This document shows, piece after piece, positions 5,357 through 10,358 of a stretch of 10,358 nt of DNA. Below the pieces are notes generated by a model, which saw only the letters and a list, made by a program, of their open reading frames with translations, was not told the origin of the DNA and made no database searches. The translations under genes and the position numbers were made by a program. The DNA comes from an uncultured Eubacteriales bacterium. GTDB taxonomy: Bacteria > Bacillota > Clostridia > Oscillospirales > Acutalibacteraceae. Every line of letters begins with the position of its first letter. Within the stretch, counting starts at the first letter, position 1. The stretch covers positions 1-10,358 of the forward strand of contig CAKSOB010000049.1 in assembly GCA_934476545.1 (NCBI GenBank), read 5' to 3'.

Positions 5357-7858
5357 GTGCAATACGACAGACAAATACACATTAGCATCGGCGCAAACAG
5401 GTGGTCGAAGCAGTGGAATCCGCAAACGCTTTTGTGGTCGGATTTTGTGGAAAAGCTGCGAATGCCGGTCCGAAGCAGCGAAACACTGACGGAGTATTTG
5501 TCCATGCCGAAAGCACGACAGGATGAACTGAAGGACATCGGCGGTTATGTGGCCGGCGCATTGTCCGGAGTGCAGCGAAAGCCGGAAGCGGTGCTTGGTC
5601 GTGATGTGATCACACTGGACTTAGATGCCATTCCGGCAGGGCAAACAGACGCTATTTTGAAACGAATCGAAGGGCTTTCCTGCGGCTATGCCGTATACAG
5701 CACCAGAAAGCATGAAGAGACAAAACCGCGCCTGCGGGCGCTGCTGCCCTTGGACAGAACCGTTACGGCGGATGAGTATGAACCGGTGGCAAGAAAAGCC
5801 GCCGAATATATTGGGATTCAGTACTGCGACCCCACAACCTTTCAGGTTGCACGATTGATGTATTGGCCCAGCGCGTGCAAAGACAGCCGATACGTTTACG
5901 CCTTTGGAGATAAACCGTTTTTAAGTGCGGACGGGCTATTGCAGTTATACAGTGATTGGAAGGACGTGTCCCAATGGCCGGAGGTGCCGGGGCAGCAGAA
6001 CAGTTACCGCCGCATGGCAAACAAGCAGGGAGAACCGACGGAAAAACCGGGCGTAGTGGGCGCTTTCTGTCGGCAGTATGACGTTTTAACGGCAATGGAT
6101 CGGTTTATTCCCGGGGAGTATGTTCCGTGCGCCACAGAGGGGCGGTACACCTACACAGGCGGCTCTACCACCGGCGGCGCGATTATGTACGACAACGGGA
6201 AGTTCTTATACAGCCACCACGCCACAGACCCTGCAGGCGGCAGACTGTGCAACGCTTTCGATTTGGTACGGCTGCATTTGTTCTCCGAGGAAGACGACAG
6301 CGCAGAACCGGGGACACCTGTGCATCGGCTGCCGTCCTATCAAAAAATGACGGAACGGGCGTTACAAGACGATGCCGTGAAGCTGGATATGCTGCAGCAG
6401 CGATACGAACGGGCGAAAGGGGATTTTTCAGAGCCGATTCAGGCAGACGGGGACGACGGGCTTTGGAGAAGTCAGTTGGACGTAAACAGCAAAGGGGCTT
6501 GCGCCAATACCATTAAAAACGTCCGAATTATTTTATTGCAAGACCCTGCGTTGAAGGACAAGCTAGCCTTTGATGATTTCAGCCGCCGATTAGTAGCCAC
6601 CGGCGCTCTGCCTTGGGATAGCCGAGAAGGCTTCCGGGCGTGGAATGATACGGATGATGCCGGCATCCGCAGCTACTTGGAGGAGTGCTATGGCATTACC
6701 GGAAAAGACCGCATTTATGACGGTGTGACGTTAGCTGCAAAATATCGGGCATTCAACCATTTGCAGGATTATCTAAACAGTCTCACATGGGATGGCACGC
6801 CGCGGATCGATACGCTGTTTATCGACTATCTCGGCGCGGAGGACACGCCATACGTTCGGGCGGTTACCAGAAAATCTCTGGCCGCTGCGGTGGCCAGAGC
6901 CATGCGCCCCGGTACCAAGTACGACTATATGCCGGTGTTGGGCGGTCCCCAGGGCATCGGCAAGAGTACGATTTTAAAGCTACTGGGCGGTGAGTGGTAC
7001 TCCGACAGCCTGACGACCTTTGAGGGCAAGGAAGCCGCCGAGATGGTGCAGGGTACTTGGATTAACGAGGTGGGCGAGCTTGCCAGTATGAATCGGTCGG
7101 AAACCAATGCGGTAAAACAGTTTCTTAGCAAAACCGAGGACATTTATCGAAAGGCATATGGGCGGAGAACGGAAATTTATCCGAGAAGCTGCGTGTTTTT
7201 CGGAACCACCAACGATTTTGAGTATCTGCGAGACGGAACAGGCAACCGGCGGTTTTGGCCAATCGACTGCCACAAGCGGCCGGTTACAAAGTCCGTATGG
7301 CGGGATTTGCCTAACGAAGTGAACCAAGTTTGGGCAGAGGCGGTGGCGGTGTGGAAGCAAGGAGAACCGCTGTATTTGCCGAAAGCACTGGAGGATGCCG
7401 CCAGAAGGGCGCAGGAGGAACACGAGGTTTCTAACAGCAAAGAAGGCATGATTCAAGATTTTTTAGAGATGGAATTGCCGGAAAACTGGGAGAAGCTTTC
7501 TCTGCAAAGTCGGCTGGCATTTTATCAAAATCCCCAGTTAAACCCGGAGGGAAACCGTCGGGTAAAGCGGGCGAGAGTGTGCGCCGCAGAGGTTTGGTGC
7601 GAGTGTTTTCGGCAGGATTTAAACCGGATGCGGCAGTCGGATACCCGAGAGATCAACGCCATCATCACCAAGCTGGGCGGGTGGGAAAGATGGACAGAGC
7701 GCCGTGCACCATATGGACTTCAGCGGGGATTTAAAAGGTGTGAGTACAGTAAAAATGTGGTGTTACAGTTAGAAAAATCAAGTGTTACACTTTCAAAAAG
7801 TGTAACAGGAAATAATAAGGATTTTGTTACAGACGTTACAGTTAGAAATGAAGTGTAA
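5357..7858 (+). CDS. VirE/VapE-family primase-helicase
   Basis: This 833-residue protein starts at GTG 5357 behind TAGGAGGTGG (5343-5352), 11 nt after the polymerase stop. The N-terminal third resembles an archaeo-eukaryotic-type primase: DLD (Asp88, Asp90 in ITLDLDAIPAG), then YSTRKH (His119) and KPRLRALLPL. The C-terminal half is the VirE (virulence-associated E) ATPase, a helicase-like P-loop domain: Walker A GPQGIGKST (530-538, Lys536), Walker B-like WINEVGEL (568-575, Glu571/Glu574), a sensor-like segment FFGTTND and arginines at GNRRFW (Arg631, Arg632). The likely role is origin opening, unwinding and priming for the polymerase. The extreme C-terminus (SVTLSKSVTG, FVTDVTV) is low complexity because the DNA there carries the GTTAC repeats. 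The primase assignment is weaker than the ATPase one. Confidence 0.93.
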   Translation: MQYDRQIHISIGANRWSKQWNPQTLLWSDFVEKLRMPVRSSETLTEYLSMPKARQDELKDIGGYVAGALSGVQRKPEAVLGRDVITLDLDAIPAGQTDAILKRIEGLSCGYAVYSTRKHEETKPRLRALLPLDRTVTADEYEPVARKAAEYIGIQYCDPTTFQVARLMYWPSACKDSRYVYAFGDKPFLSADGLLQLYSDWKDVSQWPEVPGQQNSYRRMANKQGEPTEKPGVVGAFCRQYDVLTAMDRFIPGEYVPCATEGRYTYTGGSTTGGAIMYDNGKFLYSHHATDPAGGRLCNAFDLVRLHLFSEEDDSAEPGTPVHRLPSYQKMTERALQDDAVKLDMLQQRYERAKGDFSEPIQADGDDGLWRSQLDVNSKGACANTIKNVRIILLQDPALKDKLAFDDFSRRLVATGALPWDSREGFRAWNDTDDAGIRSYLEECYGITGKDRIYDGVTLAAKYRAFNHLQDYLNSLTWDGTPRIDTLFIDYLGAEDTPYVRAVTRKSLAAAVARAMRPGTKYDYMPVLGGPQGIGKSTILKLLGGEWYSDSLTTFEGKEAAEMVQGTWINEVGELASMNRSETNAVKQFLSKTEDIYRKAYGRRTEIYPRSCVFFGTTNDFEYLRDGTGNRRFWPIDCHKRPVTKSVWRDLPNEVNQVWAEAVAVWKQGEPLYLPKALEDAARRAQEEHEVSNSKEGMIQDFLEMELPENWEKLSLQSRLAFYQNPQLNPEGNRRVKRARVCAAEVWCECFRQDLNRMRQSDTREINAIITKLGGWERWTERRAPYGLQRGFKRCEYSKNVVLQLEKSSVTLSKSVTGNNKDFVTDVTVRNEV

Positions 7859-7924
7859 CTGTATGTGTAACACAAGAATTGGCGGATCTATAGGATTTGT
7901 TTTAGTCAGTTACAGTTGTTACAC
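7762..7924. repeat. nine iteron-like GTTAC-core repeats on both strands
   Basis: GTTACA copies start at 7762, 7784, 7826, 7835, 7909 and 7918. Inverted GTGTAAC copies occupy 7800-7806, 7853-7859 and 7865-7871. The direct pairs 7826/7835 and 7909/7918 have identical 9-nt spacing, and the inverted pair 7853/7865 has 12-nt spacing. A 14-nt direct repeat GTTACAGTTAGAAA occurs at 7762-7775 and 7835-7848. Copies fall in more than one reading frame and on both sides of the primase-helicase stop (7856-7858), so they act at the DNA level, not as a protein repeat. Confidence 0.85.
7783..7807. repeat. 11-bp perfect inverted repeat within the iterons
   Basis: TGTTACACTTT (7783-7793) and AAAGTGTAACA (7797-7807) are perfect inverted copies around a 3-nt spacer CAA. 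This is a natural site for a dimeric DNA-binding protein. It lies in the coding end of the primase-helicase gene. Confidence 0.8.
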
Positions 7925-7945
7925 TTATATCTATAAAAATATAAA
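7916..7945 (+). promoter_or_regulatory. possible promoter inside the candidate origin
   Basis: TTGTTA (7916-7921) and TATAAA (7940-7945) are separated by 18 nt and face the VRR-NUC gene. The -35 overlaps the last GTTAC repeat, so a repeat-binding protein could block it. The AT-rich context makes chance matches likely. Confidence 0.3.
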
Positions 7946-7955
7946 ATAAAGAATA

Positions 7956-8008
7956 TATAGAGGGTATATACCCCTATAACGCTATATACGCGTATATGTA
8001 GGGGGATA
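7956..8008. repeat. cluster of palindromes in the AT-rich non-coding region
   Basis: GGGTATATACCC (7962-7973) is a perfect 12-bp palindrome. With one bulged A it extends to TATAG...CTATA (7956-7978). ATATACGCGTATAT (7984-7997) is a perfect 14-bp palindrome. TATACCCCTA (7967-7976) and TAGGGGGATA (7999-8008) form an outer inverted pair with one mismatch that encloses the second palindrome, so alternative cruciforms or hairpins are possible. No T run follows, so this is not a standard terminator. Confidence 0.75.
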
Positions 8009-8042
8009 CCGCAAAGTGTGTCAACTGTCACAGCGGACAACG

Positions 8043-8050
8043 AAAAGGAG
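8043..8050 (+). promoter_or_regulatory. ribosome site deciding the start at 8060
   Basis: AAAAGGAG lies 9 nt before GTG 8060 in the VRR-NUC frame. The upstream in-frame GTG at 8018 has no comparable site. Confidence 0.65.
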
Positions 8051-8059
8051 AAAAGCAAC

Positions 8060-8356
8060 GTGGAAACAGAAAGAGAAATTGAAGCCCTGTTAGTCAGGTT
8101 GGTAAAACAGGCAGGAGGCGCAGCGTTGAAGTTTGTCAGTCCCGGTCACAGCGGCGTGCCGGACAGGATCGTATTACTTCCCGGCGGGGACGTTTGGTTT
8201 GTAGAACTGAAAACGCGAACAGGGAGGCTGTCCTACATACAGCGATACTGGCAGGGGTATTTGCGGCTGTTGGGGTGCAACTGCACGGTGCTGCGCAGCA
8301 AGGCAGAAGTAACGATGTTTGTCCGCAGTCTTACGGCAGGAGGCGATACGGTATGA
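8060..8356 (+). CDS. VRR-NUC domain nuclease
   Basis: GTG 8060 is chosen over GTG 8018 because of AAAAGGAG at 8043-8050, and because relatives usually begin directly with the helix METEREIEALL; this gives 98 residues. Almost the whole protein is one VRR-NUC domain of the PD-(D/E)XK superfamily: N-terminal Glu residues, KFVSPGHSGVPDR (Asp35), FVELK (Glu49, Lys51) and Gln61. Standalone viral VRR-NUC proteins have been reported to cut four-way DNA junctions, so this one may resolve recombination or replication intermediates. It follows the candidate origin and overlaps the SNF2 helicase gene by 4 nt (ATGA), suggesting coupled expression and joint action. All expected catalytic residues are present. 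Confidence 0.92.
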   Translation: METEREIEALLVRLVKQAGGAALKFVSPGHSGVPDRIVLLPGGDVWFVELKTRTGRLSYIQRYWQGYLRLLGCNCTVLRSKAEVTMFVRSLTAGGDTV

Positions 8357-9726
8357 AATTCCAACCCCACAACTATCAGCAGTACTGTATTGACCGAGTC
8401 ATCCAAGATCCTGCGGTGGGATTGTTCCTGGACATGGGACTGGGTAAGACCGCCATCACCTTAACCGCCATCAACGAATTGAAGTACAACCGCTTTCAGG
8501 TGAACAAGGCGTTGGTGATCGCGCCGAAAAAGGTGGCGGAATCCACATGGACAACAGAGGCGCATAAGTGGGATCACTTGCAGCATTTGCGGGTGATGCC
8601 GGCGCTGGGTTCCCAAACAAAACGGATTCGTGCGTTGAACACCCCGGCAGATCTGTATATCATCAACCGAGAGAATGTACCTTGGTTGGTGGACTACTAC
8701 CGAGGAGCATGGCCGTTTGACAGGGTAGTTGTGGACGAGCTGTCCAGCTTTAAAAGTTCCAAGGCGAAGCGATTTAAGAGCCTTTGTTGGGTGCGGGGGC
8801 ATATCAAGCGTTTGGTAGGGCTGACCGGCACGCCTCGCCCCCGAAGTCTAATGGATTTATGGGCGCAGGTGTACTTGTTAGACCAAGGGGAGCGGCTTGG
8901 AAAAACCGTTACCGCCTTTCGCCAGGCATACTTTCGCAGCGATGCCCACGGCGGTCATTATGTGACCTATGACGAACTGCCGGATTCCGACCATCAGGTG
9001 ACAGAGCGAATTAAAGATATTTGCATTTCTATGCAGGCGGAAGATTACTTGGAGCTGCCGGAGTGTACCGGTGTAACGGTTCCGGTGCATTTGGACGAAA
9101 AATCAGAAAAAGCCTACAAAACCATGGAGCGCAAAATGCTGCTGGAGGTAGACGAACAGACTATTACCGCTACCACCGCAGCGGCGCTGTCCACCAAGCT
9201 GCTGCAGCTTTGCAACGGCGCCATGTATAACGAATCCGGAGAAGCCATCACCATTCACGATTGCAAATTGGAGGCGTTTTTGGAATTGGTGGAAGTGGCG
9301 CAGGGCAGTCCGATGTTGGTGTTTTATAACTTCCGTCACGACAAAGAGCGTATCATGGAGGCTTTGTCTGGCAGCGATCTGGTCGTCGGAGAATTGAAAA
9401 GCCCCGAAGATATTGAGAAGTGGAATCGGGGAGAATTGAACGTGCTGCTTGCCCATCCGGCATCCGCTGCCTACGGTTTGAATTTACAGCAGGGCGGCAG
9501 TCATATCGTGTGGTTTGGACTGAATTGGTCGTTGGAGCTGTATCAGCAAGCCAACGCCAGACTATACCGACAAGGGCAGCAAGACAGAGTGGTGATTCAT
9601 CATCTTGTGGTGCAAGGCAGTCGTGACGAAGACGTAATGGCGGCGTTGACCGAAAAAGGAGATGCGCAAGACGCACTGATGAAATCTCTGAAAGCCAGAA
9701 TCAAAGCGGCTAGGAGTAGCCTATGA
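8353..9726 (+). CDS. SNF2-family DNA helicase/translocase (phage type)
   Basis: ATG 8353 is chosen because AGGAGG (8338-8343) lies 9 nt upstream and because it overlaps the VRR-NUC stop; the frame is open further upstream but that part only shadows VRR-NUC. The 457-residue protein has the superfamily 2 motifs in order: Gln-type N-terminus (FQPHNYQQYCIDRV), Walker A DMGLGKT (27-33), motif Ia (ALVIAPKKVAESTW), Walker B VVVDELSSFKS (Asp128, Glu129; DELS instead of the usual DEAH), motif III LTGTPRPRS, motif V SAAYGLNLQ and motif VI QANARLYRQGQ (399-409, Arg403/Arg406). It is shorter than chromosomal Swi2/Snf2 proteins. It probably remodels forks or protein-DNA complexes together with VRR-NUC. 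Confidence 0.94.
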   Translation: MKFQPHNYQQYCIDRVIQDPAVGLFLDMGLGKTAITLTAINELKYNRFQVNKALVIAPKKVAESTWTTEAHKWDHLQHLRVMPALGSQTKRIRALNTPADLYIINRENVPWLVDYYRGAWPFDRVVVDELSSFKSSKAKRFKSLCWVRGHIKRLVGLTGTPRPRSLMDLWAQVYLLDQGERLGKTVTAFRQAYFRSDAHGGHYVTYDELPDSDHQVTERIKDICISMQAEDYLELPECTGVTVPVHLDEKSEKAYKTMERKMLLEVDEQTITATTAAALSTKLLQLCNGAMYNESGEAITIHDCKLEAFLELVEVAQGSPMLVFYNFRHDKERIMEALSGSDLVVGELKSPEDIEKWNRGELNVLLAHPASAAYGLNLQQGGSHIVWFGLNWSLELYQQANARLYRQGQQDRVVIHHLVVQGSRDEDVMAALTEKGDAQDALMKSLKARIKAARSSL

Positions 9727-9986
9727 CGGAGCGAAAAATAACCCGTTGCACCGGTTGTATCTATTACCGCAGTCTTGGCAGCAACAGCGGATTGAATGAC
9801 CACGCCTGCCATTACTGCATTGATACAGGAACACTGCGGGGCTATTCGGCGGAAGCGTGCTACCGAAACGAGCATACGGCATATACGCCGAAAAAGGAAA
9901 GAGCGAAGCGGAGAAAAAGAGAGCGTCCACCGGTGCCGACCTCCGAGGAGATTTTAAGGGCGTTAATGAAGATGAAGAATTTCTAG
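9723..9986 (+). CDS. small Cys-rich, probable zinc-binding phage protein
   Basis: This 87-residue protein overlaps the helicase stop by 4 nt (ATGA), with GGAG about 9 nt upstream. Five cysteines are arranged C9-xx-C12, C29-xx-C32 and C46, with His27 and His30 nearby, a pattern that suggests a zinc ribbon or knuckle (CTGCIYY, HACHYCIDTGTLRGYSAEAC). From about residue 55 the chain is very basic (KKERAKRRKRERPP), which could bind nucleic acid. The C-terminal segment SEEILRALMKMKNF is a helix. Small proteins with this Cys pattern and 'D.G.LRG' segment are frequent in Firmicutes phages between replication genes and late regulators. The function is unknown. Confidence 0.8.
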   Translation: MTERKITRCTGCIYYRSLGSNSGLNDHACHYCIDTGTLRGYSAEACYRNEHTAYTPKKERAKRRKRERPPVPTSEEILRALMKMKNF

Positions 9987-9989
9987 GCG

Positions 9990-10008
9990 CAGGATTGCCC
10001 AGGATTGC
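9990..10008 (+). repeat. short tandem direct repeat in the gap before the DUF1492-like gene
   Basis: CAGGATTGC occurs at 9990-9998 and 10000-10008, spaced 10 nt. GCGCA (9987-9991) and TGCGC (10006-10010) also form a small inverted pair. The rest of the 112-nt gap (9987-10098) shows no convincing gene, promoter or terminator. Confidence 0.55.
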
Positions 10009-10098
10009 GCGTATCGTGTTTTTATCGCAAATTCATGAAAGTTATCGAACAAGAAGAAAAACGCCTTAAAACGGCGCACAGAGAAAGGGAGGATGCTC

Positions 10099-10358
10099 AT
10101 GACACTAAAAGAGCTGTCACAGTTCCACTACTTAAAGCAGGAGATCCGACGGGATGAAGAACGGCTGCGAGAGCTGGAAGCCATCGCAACAGATACGGCG
10201 GTGAAGCTGTCGGGAATACCCTTTGGGGAGGGGGTATCGGACAAGACCGCGATCGCTTGCCAGATTGCAGATCTGCGGAAAGAGCTGCAAGAGAAGATGA
10301 AGGAGGCATTGACAGAACACAATCGCATTTTACGATATGTCCGCGCCATTGACGATTC
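10099..10358 (+). CDS. DUF1492-like phage transcriptional regulator, N-terminal part (runs off the window)
   Basis: ATG 10099 follows GGAGG (10088-10092, 6-nt gap). The in-frame ATG 10093 touches the ribosome site and is unlikely. The 86 visible residues begin MTLKELSQFHYLKQEIRRDE, then show a coiled-coil-like Glu/Arg-rich stretch, a GIPFGEGVSDKTA loop, another long helix (QIADLRKELQEKMKEAL) and HNRILRYVRAIDD at the edge. This matches the N-terminal half of DUF1492 phage proteins, whose missing C-terminal half normally carries a sigma-factor-like helix-turn-helix. Such genes usually lie at the end of the early region and are thought to control late genes. The assignment rests on pattern memory and on position after the replication module. 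Confidence 0.8.
   Translation, partial: MTLKELSQFHYLKQEIRRDEERLRELEAIATDTAVKLSGIPFGEGVSDKTAIACQIADLRKELQEKMKEALTEHNRILRYVRAIDD

Larger units (their letters stand above)
7762..8010. other. candidate phage replication origin
   Basis: The region combines the repeat cluster (7762-7924), an AT-rich stretch and palindromes. Bases 7921-7960 hold only five G/C in forty, in a region otherwise near half G/C. It begins in the 3' end of the primase-helicase gene and runs through the largest non-coding gap of the window (7859-8059). Iterons beside an AT-rich unwinding element, in or next to the initiator gene, are the usual arrangement for phage and plasmid origins. The origin function is inferred. The repeats could instead be operators for a regulator. 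Confidence 0.6.

Noticed and set aside
6980..7456. Minus-strand open frame opposite the VirE ATPase domain
   Set aside because: The plus strand carries the Walker and arginine motifs of a known family. The minus frame has no support beyond being open.
7762..7924. CRISPR array or other spacer-repeat system
   Set aside because: The repeats are only about 7 nt long, occur in both orientations with variable gaps, and partly lie in coding DNA. This fits iterons or operators, not CRISPR.
8194..8352. N-terminal extension of the SNF2 helicase upstream of 8353
   Set aside because: This part overlaps the conserved VRR-NUC coding region in another frame, and ATG 8353 has its own AGGAGG and a stop-start overlap.
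9857..10069. A 70-residue frame over the gap before the DUF1492-like gene
   Set aside because: Over half of it overlaps the Cys-rich gene in another frame, and its start has no convincing ribosome site or family pattern.
10035..10157. A 40-residue frame from ATG 10035
   Set aside because: It lacks a ribosome site and runs into the DUF1492-like gene in another frame. Its charged composition alone is not evidence.

Overview
The window looks like the early/replication region of a temperate phage or prophage of a low-to-mid GC Firmicute, most likely a Clostridia-type gut host. Everything supportable is on the + strand. Genes are tightly packed, with 1-14 nt overlaps or gaps of 3-24 nt between most neighbours and strong AGGAGG-type ribosome sites. 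The core set is a recognised Firmicutes-phage replication module: a Cas4/RecB-like DUF2800 nuclease, a DUF2815 single-strand-binding-like protein, a phage family A DNA polymerase, a VirE/VapE primase-helicase, a VRR-NUC nuclease and an SNF2 helicase, followed by the start of a DUF1492-type regulator. No tRNA, rRNA, CRISPR array, insertion sequence, integrase or structural phage gene is visible. The host assignment is an inference from gene style, not a direct reading.

Layout. Bases 1-758 hold the tail of an upstream reading frame and three small unknown genes. A strong hairpin with T tracts on both strands (777-824) separates these from the replication genes, and no good promoter is visible between the hairpin and the next gene. 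Bases 852-5345 carry a small Pro/Ala-linker protein, the Fe-S nuclease, a small unknown protein, the DUF2815 protein and the DNA polymerase. Bases 5357-7858 encode the primase-helicase. Bases 8060-9726 carry the VRR-NUC/SNF2 pair, 9723-9986 a small Cys-rich protein, and 10099 to the window end the DUF1492-like regulator.

How it works together (inference from families): the primase-helicase opens and primes DNA, the polymerase extends it, the DUF2815 protein coats single strands, and the DUF2800 nuclease and VRR-NUC/SNF2 pair process ends, forks or junctions. 

Two features stand out. First, nine GTTAC/GTAAC-core repeats span the 3' end of the primase-helicase gene and the following non-coding DNA, next to a very AT-rich stretch with palindromes; this is a strong candidate for the phage replication origin. 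Second, the DUF2815 gene is broken by a duplicated 7-base unit (ATTGGGT). Removing one copy restores a 201-residue protein, so this is a recent or reversible lesion, or a sequence error.
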